The notes beneath the pieces were generated by a model. That model was not told where the DNA came from, made no database searches, and saw only the letters and a program-made list of their open reading frames with translations. A stretch of DNA of 64,000 nt from JAUVUV01 sp964548275. GTDB taxonomy: Bacteria > Gemmatimonadota > Glassbacteria > GWA2-58-10. The stretch is taken from assembly GCA_964548275.1 (NCBI GenBank), contig CAZJQI010000005.1:42225-106224 (forward strand). Direction: 5' to 3'. The translations under genes were made by a program, and so were the position numbers. Below are positions 34,742-43,247 of the stretch, piece after piece; the stretch's first letter is position 1; each line of letters opens with the position of its first letter.

Positions 34742-37700
34742 TTACCGGCTTAATGGCTGCAAAGCAATCGTGGCCTTGTTCAGGTAGCTGCAGTTACACC
34801 TGGCGGTGGCATCCGGCATGATCACAAGACCCCCCACGGGAAGAGCGTTTATCCAGCAACCCGGGCGAATGCCGCCATAATTTTCCGTTCCGCTGCCGGT
34901 GGTAAGATCAAGGTATCCCACGGTTGCCGAGCGGAATACCAGCAAGTTCCTGCATCCTGTCAGGATACCGCAGTTATAAGAACGCGCGAAGCTGAAATCC
35001 AGCCTTTCGCCTGTCAGGAGATTGTATGCCCCTGGCTCCAGGTAAATCACCCGGCCATTGATCAAGGGCCGGGAACTATAGTTGTACCTCTTGTCTGCAC
35101 CGATTCTTGTGTTACCTTCCCAGAGACGTTTCCCATCCGAGGCGCGGAAACCGGCCATCAGCCCGCCGACTTCCGATTTTTGCCTGAACCTGGTGAACTG
35201 ATAGGTCATAATCAGCACATCTTCCTTTTCACTCAGGGCAAGCAGTGTTCCGTAGATATTATCCTCGTTCCGCCAGAGGATATCTCCGGTTGCGCTGTCC
35301 AGGGCCAGAAGTGTTCCAGGGGGATGCTCCTGCGAAATGTTCACAGAGCCGCCCTGCAACCTGTGAGGGTTTCTTCTAATCGCATCCGAAACAGCAAGCG
35401 GGCGGTCGATTAGAAAAACTTTCCCTGCGCCTATGGCAATAGCATTGTGACGGATGGAGTGCTCCGGGGCAAAAGTCCATTTCAACCTGCCGGTTGAAGC
35501 ATCCATTGCAAAAAACAGGCTGGACTCTGAAAACAGCTTGTTCATATCCGATTCCCGATAGGCATATCTCAAAATGTGATCGGCATTTGCTATGGAACCA
35601 AAAAGAGTGCCGTGCTCAACCGCAATATAGCCCCAGCAGGAGTTTTCATTACCGGCCGGCTCCTCAGGTATCCCGTATTCCGCCAGTTTCTCCCCTGTGG
35701 CCGCATTCAGGACCATGCAGCTTTTTCCGGCAAAATCGCCGTTCGTAGGGTCGCCGCCGGAGCGGACATAGATCCTGTTTCCCTCCAGGCAGATGTTTCC
35801 CTGAGTTGCGGCAGCTCCCACCAGGTGCTCCTGATCATAAGCTTTCATTATATCCCGCAAAGGATACTCCCAGAGGGTATGTCCGTTATAAGCGTCGATT
35901 GCACGCAGGGCGTTCAAGCCTTCCACAAAGAGGCGTCCATTACTGAACAGAGGTCCTACTCCGCGGCCGTGGCGCGAGGGCATTGCTAAATCACTATCCC
36001 TGAACCAGAGCATTTCTAACAGGCCTTTAACCAGTTCATCAGAGGAGGTCAGAGTGTTTGCCGGGTCGTGGTAAAGGTGGCTCCATTCAGGATCGGCGCC
36101 GGTGAGCGCTCCCTGCCTGGTGATTTCCATTGCGCCTGGTCTGCCGATGCAGCTCACTCCGCCCCAGGGCCGCAAGATTCGATTCACCTCCTCGCTACTT
36201 AATGCAGTGGTTCCACCTTTAACTGACCGGCCTGATACAACCAGGTTGGCAAAGTAGTCCGGATAGGGTGTCCTGCCGGGATCAGCTAAGTGAACGGTTA
36301 CACGAACTCCATAAAGACCTGCCGAGTCGAGTTTTTTACGCGCCGCAGCTACATTATCAGGGTTCGGGTCAATCGCGTAAATGTGAAGGTTGGTGCGTAT
36401 GGCCAATTCATAAGCGAGCCTGCCCTCACCACAGCCCAGGTCCAGACAGTACCCATCGGTTACACCGCTCCTGGCAATGATCTCTTCAGCGGCAACGTCA
36501 AATGGTGCGTTGTCTCCAAAAGGATAGTTTACAGTTATCGGTATCACCGTCTCAGCTTTCTGGATTTTGCCGGGAACGAAGCAGTAGATCGAGCCACGGT
36601 CCGTGCTCACGAACAGGCATCCATCTGCCACTGCAAGCCCCAGCGGCCTGCCATCGACACCTGCGGACCAGACCACTTTCCCTGACCTGGAATCCAGCAC
36701 AGCGACCTTATTGTTTGTGGTTCCGGAAATGATTTTATCCCCTGCTGCAATGAGCGAGACTCCACCCGGGTGAGCCGGAGTAGGGATAGTCCAGGAAGAG
36801 AGATTGAGATATTTTCTAATAACCGTGTTTCCATTCCGGTCTTTCCATTCCCTCTGATACAGGAGATTATCGCGGTCGATACCTTTTACCCCTTCTTTAT
36901 CCGCATAAATGATATAATCAGGTGTGGCGGCGAGGGCTGTGGAGGGTATTTCATTGTCTGTCACGCGTTCCCCGTTTTCGGCATAAAACATGATTTTGGC
37001 AGTTCCGGTGGACATATCTGTCCCACGGCTGTTACCACCATCAGCGAAAAGATAAGGACCGGCTGCCATTATCCGGGATCCGCCATAAGACCTGTTCGCC
37101 TGCTGGTGGAAATATCTGAAAAGCCCTTTATCGCGGCTGAAAACAGCCGGAATGGAGCGGCCTGTAGGAACGATAAGGTTATTGTCCGCGGCTGCCAGGT
37201 AGCCCTGTGCGGAAACCCCGCTTTTGGCCCGGGCCCCGCCGTGCGGCTTGTCCATTTCAATGGAGCCTGATCTGTCATTAGCCCAGAGTACATTTCCATT
37301 CTCAGGATCAAGGGCGTAAAGGTAGATACCGTCTGTGGGCCAGATACCGGCACCGAAATAAACGATGTTATCAGCAATTACAACCCCTCCCCGCGCCGGC
37401 CAGCGCGACACCATTCGGTCGTTTCCCAGAATCATGTCATCCCCCCGACCGCCGCGCTTTTTCCACAGAAGTTCTCCATCAACTGCTCTGAGACAGTAGA
37501 GGTAGCCGTCATCGCCCACCGCGAAAACACGGTCTTTCCAGAGGGCCGGGGCGAAGCGTACCGGAGACCCGGTGAAAAACCTCCAGCGCTCCTCGCCTGT
37601 GGATGCATCCAGGGCGTAGAGCTTGCAATCAGCCGAGCTGCCGAAATAGAGATTCCCATTTGCGATAACCGGCTGGTAAGCGTGATCAAAAGGCATCCGC

Positions 37701-37894
37701 GTATCAACGCCCTGCCAGGCAGGCCTTGGAGCATGACGGGGATGATAGACCCAGCGAAGAGATAATTTTGAGGTTAATTCTTCTTTCGTATATCCGCTGC
37801 GCGCGGCATCTGCGCGGTACTGCGGCCAGTCCCCGGCAAAGGCTTCCATCCGGCTGCAAAAGAGAAAAAGGATTATTACCAATAGCTTATTCAT
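34742..37894 (-). CDS. Giant exported protein B: PQQ propeller, methyltransferase domain, PQQ propeller
   Basis: About 1050 residues. A signal peptide (LLVIILFLFCSRMEAFAG) is followed by a first PQQ region (about 20-435, KLYALDASTGEERWRFF). A well-preserved class I methyltransferase domain comes next (about 455-600, motif I YCLDLGCGEGRLAYELA, then IYAIDPNPDNV). A second PQQ region (about 620-1050) ends in CNC within ARCNCSYLNKATIAL, seven residues past which the protein stops. The order is swapped compared with protein A. The ATG at 37894 lies five bases after GGAGG; a GTG 12 bases upstream lacks a site. It follows the GH2 gene by 42 bases on the same strand, so the two are probably an operon. 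Confidence 0.78.
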   Translation of the reverse strand: MNKLLVIILFLFCSRMEAFAGDWPQYRADAARSGYTKEELTSKLSLRWVYHPRHAPRPAWQGVDTRMPFDHAYQPVIANGNLYFGSSADCKLYALDASTGEERWRFFTGSPVRFAPALWKDRVFAVGDDGYLYCLRAVDGELLWKKRGGRGDDMILGNDRMVSRWPARGGVVIADNIVYFGAGIWPTDGIYLYALDPENGNVLWANDRSGSIEMDKPHGGARAKSGVSAQGYLAAADNNLIVPTGRSIPAVFSRDKGLFRYFHQQANRSYGGSRIMAAGPYLFADGGNSRGTDMSTGTAKIMFYAENGERVTDNEIPSTALAATPDYIIYADKEGVKGIDRDNLLYQREWKDRNGNTVIRKYLNLSSWTIPTPAHPGGVSLIAAGDKIISGTTNNKVAVLDSRSGKVVWSAGVDGRPLGLAVADGCLFVSTDRGSIYCFVPGKIQKAETVIPITVNYPFGDNAPFDVAAEEIIARSGVTDGYCLDLGCGEGRLAYELAIRTNLHIYAIDPNPDNVAAARKKLDSAGLYGVRVTVHLADPGRTPYPDYFANLVVSGRSVKGGTTALSSEEVNRILRPWGGVSCIGRPGAMEITRQGALTGADPEWSHLYHDPANTLTSSDELVKGLLEMLWFRDSDLAMPSRHGRGVGPLFSNGRLFVEGLNALRAIDAYNGHTLWEYPLRDIMKAYDQEHLVGAAATQGNICLEGNRIYVRSGGDPTNGDFAGKSCMVLNAATGEKLAEYGIPEEPAGNENSCWGYIAVEHGTLFGSIANADHILRYAYRESDMNKLFSESSLFFAMDASTGRLKWTFAPEHSIRHNAIAIGAGKVFLIDRPLAVSDAIRRNPHRLQGGSVNISQEHPPGTLLALDSATGDILWRNEDNIYGTLLALSEKEDVLIMTYQFTRFRQKSEVGGLMAGFRASDGKRLWEGNTRIGADKRYNYSSRPLINGRVIYLEPGAYNLLTGERLDFSFARSYNCGILTGCRNLLVFRSATVGYLDLTTGSGTENYGGIRPGCWINALPVGGLVIMPDATARCNCSYLNKATIALQPLSR

Positions 37895-37936
37895 CATATC
37901 CTCCACATTTGCTGAAGTATTAATTTGATCGACATT

Positions 37937-39709
37937 TTATTTTGACCTCCAGAGTTTTCGTATTTCATGGGCCGCCAGCTTGGGATGGCGCTCCCGGGTA
38001 AAGAGCCCTTTCCAGTTCAAGGTTACTCTTGTGGTATGCTGGCCGACCTTGAAATCAGCGAAATTCCAGATATGAGCCCCCGCAACATACGGATACTCCC
38101 CGGCCACCTCAAGCACGCGCTTGAGCATCTCCACCTGGAATTCCTCGCTCCACATCAGATTGTACTCGCTGTGAAGCCCCGGTACTGTGTCAGCACCGAA
38201 CTCCGAGATTATAATCGGTTTGCCGTATTTTTTCCAGAAACCCTCTATTTTGGGCCGCAGCATTTCACCAATCTTTTCGTAATGCGAACAGTTGACATAC
38301 CAGGAGGGATAGTCATTAAAGCAAATCACGTCGAAACTGTCAGCTTCCAGTTCGGTCTCCGGCGAACTGTCGATTACAAAAGTGACCGGCCGGGAGGTAT
38401 CCAAACTTTTTGCGTGCGCCACAATATCGCGGAAATACCCTTTGCCTGACTCCACATAAGTTTCGCACTCGTTGCCCAGGCTCCAGATAACTACAGACGG
38501 GTGGTTATAATCGCGCTGGATCAATTCCTCCACATGCCGCTTGTGATTTAAAGAGAGCTTATCCCGGTCTTTGCTGTTTTTAACCGCATGCATGGAAAGG
38601 GTATTGGCTGCGGCTTCATCAATAACCATAAAGCCCCAGCGATCGGCCATCTGAAGGGCTTCCTCGCTGTACGGGTAGTGCGAGGTGCGGAATGAATTGG
38701 CCCCTACCCATTTCATCAGTTCGTAATCTTTAACCAGAAACGGCAGGTTAAGTCCCTTGCCGATCACATTGAGATCCTCGTGGCGGCCGAAACCTTTGAG
38801 AAAGATTTTTTTGCCGTTCAACAATAACTTACCGCCGGAAATTTCCACGGTGCGGAAACCGAAAGGCAGATTGTAAAGGTCGGCAAGCTCCCCGTTTTTC
38901 CAGAGAGTGATCTCGATATCGTAAAGCCTGGGCCTCTCCGGCGACCAGCAGGTGATTTTATCAATGAGCAACTGCTCCTCGACAAAGGTTTTCCCGGGTG
39001 GCAGGGATATTTTTTTGCTGAAACCCTTTTCTTTTATATTGACTACCAGAGAATCAGCTTCACCGGAATACGAGAAATTTGCTCTAACCTCGGCTCTGCC
39101 GTGCTGGATCGAAACTGTGGTCAACCTGAGTTTTTCAAGCCGGGAAATCCCAGTCGCGTAGATAATTACAGGCCTGTGGAGCCCCATGTAGGGAAAGAAG
39201 TCGTAGTGGACATTCGGGAAGTTGCCCACCCGCCAGGTCACTACCTCTCCGCCGCATGAAGGGTCCAGGTTCCCCTGGGGGATCGTGGTCGCATCGAGCA
39301 GATTGTCCACTCTAATAGCCAGAAAATTCTCTTTATCAAAGCGCACGATATCTGTCACCTCAAACTCAAACGGCAGGTAACCCCCTTCATGGCCGCCAAG
39401 CCGCCTGCCGTTGAGGTAAACCTCAGCCCGATAGGTGGCGGAGCCTATGCGCAGGAATATCCTTTTCTCCCGCCAACCCTCAGATACACTGAAATATCTG
39501 AAATACCAGACCCAATCCATATAATTATAAAGTTCCCGGTCCACGGTCTGCTCGTTGAGAGAAGCAGGCACGGCAATTTCTCTCAGCTCTGCTGGAGGCT
39601 GTTCGAAATATTTCCTGTCAATTCCATCCCTGTTTTTATCGAAAGCAATTTTCCAGATTCCATCCAGAGCTTTCTTTTCTCTCTTTACATTATCGGTTGG
39701 ATAAAGCAC
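37937..39709 (-). CDS. Glycoside hydrolase family 2 enzyme, beta-glucuronidase-like
   Basis: A 590-residue GH2 enzyme close in length to UidA. The order is a sugar-binding jelly roll (about 15-185, RAEVYLNGRRLGGHEGGYLP), an immunoglobulin-like domain (about 190-290) and a TIM barrel (about 295-588). The acid/base is Glu 414 in WSLGNEC, and the nucleophile is Glu 503 in IISEFGADT. There is no signal peptide, so it probably acts in the cytoplasm on a glycoside taken up by the cell. GTG start with AAAGGAG six bases upstream. Glucuronide versus other beta-glycoside specificity is not certain. Confidence 0.88.
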   Translation of the reverse strand: MLYPTDNVKREKKALDGIWKIAFDKNRDGIDRKYFEQPPAELREIAVPASLNEQTVDRELYNYMDWVWYFRYFSVSEGWREKRIFLRIGSATYRAEVYLNGRRLGGHEGGYLPFEFEVTDIVRFDKENFLAIRVDNLLDATTIPQGNLDPSCGGEVVTWRVGNFPNVHYDFFPYMGLHRPVIIYATGISRLEKLRLTTVSIQHGRAEVRANFSYSGEADSLVVNIKEKGFSKKISLPPGKTFVEEQLLIDKITCWSPERPRLYDIEITLWKNGELADLYNLPFGFRTVEISGGKLLLNGKKIFLKGFGRHEDLNVIGKGLNLPFLVKDYELMKWVGANSFRTSHYPYSEEALQMADRWGFMVIDEAAANTLSMHAVKNSKDRDKLSLNHKRHVEELIQRDYNHPSVVIWSLGNECETYVESGKGYFRDIVAHAKSLDTSRPVTFVIDSSPETELEADSFDVICFNDYPSWYVNCSHYEKIGEMLRPKIEGFWKKYGKPIIISEFGADTVPGLHSEYNLMWSEEFQVEMLKRVLEVAGEYPYVAGAHIWNFADFKVGQHTTRVTLNWKGLFTRERHPKLAAHEIRKLWRSK

Positions 39710-40145
39710 GGCAAGCTCCTTTCAATAACAGAGAAAATTCGAGCCCAACTGATATATTGCCAGTACGTGATGATTGATATTTTAATTTTGCAGACAGAAT
39801 GTATAACCTCCCCCCTGAATGAAACAAATCATTGAATATCAGTAATCTCAAGCAGGAAGAAGATTTATATTAGCTTTCCGAAATCGGTAGTTCAAGAAAT
39901 ATAAACACTTTTCGGATCATGGCGAAAGTAAGAATCCATTTTTCCCGATCGGCAAGGTTCCGCTCATTTGATCTGCGAATAATCCTGTTGTAACATGGGA
40001 GGATGGTCTTGACGTTTATTACATGATATAGTATCGTACGTTTCGCTAAAAGCTATCCCTGAATTTATTAAATTCAAACGTTTCTTGTCGCTCCTGAGTG
40101 TAATAAGCCGCCGAGCCAATAATTTTATCGTGCTGTTTGAGTATA
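39710..40145. other. Divergent intergenic region between the GH2 gene and the CxC/ABC operon
   Basis: I find no gene here. It separates two divergent operons and is AT-rich. A promoter candidate for the plus-strand operon is listed separately. A second TATAAT sits directly at the start codon region (40142-40147). Confidence 0.5.
40009..40037 (+). promoter_or_regulatory. Candidate sigma-70 promoter of the CxC/ABC operon
   Basis: TTGACG at 40009 and TATCGT at 40032 are separated by 17 bases. The leader to the first gene would be about 100 bases. Confidence 0.45.
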
Positions 40146-41258
40146 ATGGCAATGAGTAATTATATGCCCAGATTGGTAACCAATTGTCTGATTATCTGGC
40201 TTTCTGTCTTCAGTGTTTCGAGCCTCTGGCCGTGTGATGTGCCTGTTTTCCGTTATGCCCTGGAACGCTGGCCTGTGGAAATTTACGAAGTAACAGTGTA
40301 TCATCGGGGCCTGTTGTCTCATGAGCAGAGCAAAGATGTTGAAGCGCTCAAACGTTACTCCCAGGCGTTTCTCAACCATTCCAATTTCATCATCCGGGAC
40401 ATCGATCTGGACATGCAACCGGAACTTGCGCCGCAGGCTCTCCAGCTATGTTTGGGAACCAGTGATCTGCCGTATCTGATGGTACATTACCCTGGGAACT
40501 TGAAGGAGAAGAGAATTATCTGGTCCGGACCTCTATCGGGAATCGCAGCCCGGGGGATTATCGATTCTCCGGTGCGCCGGGAAATCAGCAGAAGGATTCT
40601 CAGCGGCGAAACCGCGGTCTGGTTGCTGGTTGAAAGTGGTAACAGCCTGAAAGATAATGCAACTGAAAGTGTAATTAAAGAAACCCTGGCAATGATGGAA
40701 AAGAAACTGAAATTGCCTGAGGTGGTAACAGGAGTCGCTCCTCAGGGAGCCCCGGATCTGCGTATCGGCTTTTCGCTTGTTCGTTTGTCGAGGTCTGATC
40801 CAGAGGAAAAGTTTCTTGTCCGGATGATAACTCACAGCGAATCCGATCTCGAACAATATAAGTCCTGGCCCATGGCTTTTCCGATCTACGGTCGCGGGCG
40901 GGTGCTTTATGCCCTTGTCGGCCAGGGCATTAACGAGGATAATATATCTGAAGCGTGCGCTTTTCTTGCCGGACCGTGCGCCTGCGAGATCAAGTATTCG
41001 AATCCCGGGATGGACCTGCTGATGCCGGTCGACTGGGAGGAGGGGATCGGCGGAAGTTGGGTTGATGCAGTGGCTCTCCCACCTCTGGCCACACTTGCAG
41101 CAATTGCAAAAGGTTCAGAGGCCGGGAAATTTAATAACCAGGTCGATAATTCAAACAATCCCTTATACCGCAATATATTTCTTGTCCTGGCTCTGGTGGT
41201 GGTGGTTATCGCTCTGGTCAGTTTCAAATTGCTAAGATCAGGCAGAGGAGATAATTAA
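40146..41258 (+). CDS. Exported membrane-anchored CxC protein, second copy
   Basis: About 370 residues: a signal-type segment (about 10-30, CLIIWLSVFSVSSLWP), a periplasmic part beginning CDVPVFRYALERW, and a C-terminal membrane helix (about 338-362). A thioredoxin-like strand SDLPYLMVHYP lies near residue 115. The CAC motif (GPCACEIKYSNPGMDLLMPV, about 277-279) is followed by DWEE. It is a distant paralogue of the gene at 29296. The start is uncertain: the ATG at 40146 has no clear ribosome site and in-frame ATGs follow at 40152 and 40164. Its TAA overlaps the next ATG by one base. A thiol or metal-handling role in an ABC complex is inferred only. Confidence 0.7.
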   Translation: MAMSNYMPRLVTNCLIIWLSVFSVSSLWPCDVPVFRYALERWPVEIYEVTVYHRGLLSHEQSKDVEALKRYSQAFLNHSNFIIRDIDLDMQPELAPQALQLCLGTSDLPYLMVHYPGNLKEKRIIWSGPLSGIAARGIIDSPVRREISRRILSGETAVWLLVESGNSLKDNATESVIKETLAMMEKKLKLPEVVTGVAPQGAPDLRIGFSLVRLSRSDPEEKFLVRMITHSESDLEQYKSWPMAFPIYGRGRVLYALVGQGINEDNISEACAFLAGPCACEIKYSNPGMDLLMPVDWEEGIGGSWVDAVALPPLATLAAIAKGSEAGKFNNQVDNSNNPLYRNIFLVLALVVVVIALVSFKLLRSGRGDN

Positions 41259-42538
41259 TGACACTCTGGCACCTGGTAACCAGGGAAATTTTTCATCAAA
41301 AGCTCAACTTCGCCCTGGGGATTTGTTCGGTCGTCGTTGCGGCAGGTGTTCTGGTGGCAGAGCTTACTCTTCTGGATGCTCACGATGAGCGCACTGGCCA
41401 GATCCTGGTCGAAAAGGAGGCCCGAACTACCGAGGAAATGGCCCGGATGGAGGATGATTACCGCAAGATCATGAAAAAACTGGGCTTTAACCTGCTTATT
41501 CTGCCAGCCGAGCAGTCCCTCGAGAACTACTATGCCACCGGATATGTTACCGAATACATGCCCGAGGAATATGTGCACCGGCTGGCCGGCTCCGGGTTGA
41601 TGACTATCAGACACCTTTTGCCGAGTATCGAGCAGAAAATGACCTGGCCGGAGCAAAAAGGACGCTCCATTATCCTTGTCGGAACCCGCGGGGAGGTCCC
41701 TGTTACCCATCTCGCTCCGAAAGAACCCATGCTGCTGGCGGTTAATCCTGGGGAGATGAAACTCGGTTATCAGCTCGCCACAAGTCTGGGCCTCAAAGTC
41801 GGTGATCGTGTCCGGCTATTCAGGGAAAGTTTTCGGATCAGCGAGATACACGATGAAAGGGGCACCAAAGACGATATCACGGTCTGGATCGATCTCGCCA
41901 AGGCCCAGGAGATGTTTGGCCTCCAAGGAAAGATCAATGCGATCCTGGCGCTGAAATGTCATTGCCTGGGCAACGAGGTTTCCCAGATCAGGGAAGATGT
42001 CGCCCGTATCTTGCCTGAAACACAAATAGTAGAAGTGGATTCCAAAGTGGTTACCCGCGCCGAGGCCCGGGACCGCGCCAGGGCCGCTGCCGAAATGGCC
42101 CTGGCAGCCGAGCGGGCAAACCGTACCCGCATGCGTGGCGAACTGGAGAAATTCGCTGCCTGGTTGATCCCAATGGTTATTATCGGCTCAACTGTCTGGA
42201 TCGCCCTACTCGCTCTGGGCAATGTCCGTCATCGAAGAAATGAGATCGGAATTCTGCGTGCGGTGGGCCTCAGGTCGGTTCAGGTCCTGAACATTTTCCT
42301 GGCCAAGGCGATCCTGCTCGGGATAATCGGTGCTTTTCTGGGTTATCTTGCAGGATTTGCTATCGGAGTGGCCTCCGGAGAAATGGCCATGAATATGCAG
42401 ACAGCCGGAAAGCTTTTCAATCCCGGCCTGTTTTTCCTGGTGCTTTTCACGGCGCCCTTATTATCAGCCTTGGCCAGCTGGATTCCGGCACTGATCGCCG
42501 CAGGGCAGGATCCGGCGGAAGTGCTTAGAGAGGAATAA
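41258..42538 (+). CDS. FtsX/MacB-type ABC transporter permease with periplasmic CxC
   Basis: A 426-residue permease of the type VII (FtsX/LolC/MacB) fold. One N-terminal membrane helix (about 15-37) is followed by a large periplasmic domain (about 40-300) and three C-terminal helices (about 305-420). The signature GNVRHRRNEIGILRAVGLRS before the second helix is typical. The periplasmic domain carries a CHC motif (ALKCHCLGNEV, about 234-236). Such permeases move or shear substrates on the periplasmic side rather than pumping small molecules. It is coupled to the CxC protein upstream and the ATPase downstream. Confidence 0.88.
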   Translation: MTLWHLVTREIFHQKLNFALGICSVVVAAGVLVAELTLLDAHDERTGQILVEKEARTTEEMARMEDDYRKIMKKLGFNLLILPAEQSLENYYATGYVTEYMPEEYVHRLAGSGLMTIRHLLPSIEQKMTWPEQKGRSIILVGTRGEVPVTHLAPKEPMLLAVNPGEMKLGYQLATSLGLKVGDRVRLFRESFRISEIHDERGTKDDITVWIDLAKAQEMFGLQGKINAILALKCHCLGNEVSQIREDVARILPETQIVEVDSKVVTRAEARDRARAAAEMALAAERANRTRMRGELEKFAAWLIPMVIIGSTVWIALLALGNVRHRRNEIGILRAVGLRSVQVLNIFLAKAILLGIIGAFLGYLAGFAIGVASGEMAMNMQTAGKLFNPGLFFLVLFTAPLLSALASWIPALIAAGQDPAEVLREE

Positions 42539-42548
42539 CTGAAAAATT

Positions 42549-43214
42549 ATGCTCCGAATAACCGACCTCAGCAAGAAATACAGCAAATCGCGGGATACAG
42601 TAATCCGTGCCCTGGATGAAGTCTCGCTGAATATCGAACCGGGGGAATTCGTCGTGGTTCAGGGACCGAGCGGCAGTGGCAAGACCACCTTGCTCCTGGC
42701 TATCGGCGGATTGCTCCCTCCAAGCGAGGGAACTGTAGAATTCGACAGCCGGAACCTCTACCGGCTCTCCCAGTCTGCGCGAGCAAACTTGCGCGCCAGG
42801 GAAATCGGTTTTGTCTTCCAGCAGTTCTACCTGGTTTCCTACCTTAATATCCTGGATAATGTGCTCACCCCCTCGCTTGCCTTGCCTGATCAACACGCCC
42901 AAATTCGCGCCCGCGAGCTTATCGAGCATTTCAAGCTCACGGACCGTATTAGCCATTTTCCCGCTGAACTGAGCACCGGGGAGCGCCAGCGCGTGGGGCT
43001 CGCCCGTGCTCTTCTTAACAGGCCCAGGCTCCTGCTCGCCGATGAGCCTACAGGTAACCTCGATCAGGACAACACCGGAATCGTGCTCGGCTACTTTGCC
43101 GAATTCGCACGATCAGGGGGCACAGTGCTCATGGTCACACATAGTCTTGCGGCAGCCGAATACGCCCATCGCACAGTGCAACTGAAACAAGGAAAGTTAC
43201 TGGATAAGAGCTGA
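42549..43214 (+). CDS. LolD/MacB-type ABC transporter ATPase
   Basis: A 221-residue ATPase, the partner of the permease ten bases upstream. Walker A is GPSGSGKTTLLLAIGG, and the Q-loop is GFVFQQFYLVSYLNILDNV. The ABC signature reads LSTGERQRVGLARALL, with T in place of the usual second G of LSGGQ. Walker B is LLLADEPTGNLD, and the H-loop is MVTHS. The length and motif set match the LolD group. Confidence 0.93.
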   Translation: MLRITDLSKKYSKSRDTVIRALDEVSLNIEPGEFVVVQGPSGSGKTTLLLAIGGLLPPSEGTVEFDSRNLYRLSQSARANLRAREIGFVFQQFYLVSYLNILDNVLTPSLALPDQHAQIRARELIEHFKLTDRISHFPAELSTGERQRVGLARALLNRPRLLLADEPTGNLDQDNTGIVLGYFAEFARSGGTVLMVTHSLAAAEYAHRTVQLKQGKLLDKS

Positions 43215-43247
43215 ACCTGAATATCAGGCCCCAAAAAGAGCGGCATA

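Noticed and set aside
32026..40150. Shared TTGAGTATAAT before the receptor gene (32026) and at the start of the second CxC gene (40138)
   Set aside because: The match is short and at 40142 it overlaps the start codon; no fitting -35 element is found, so it may be chance.
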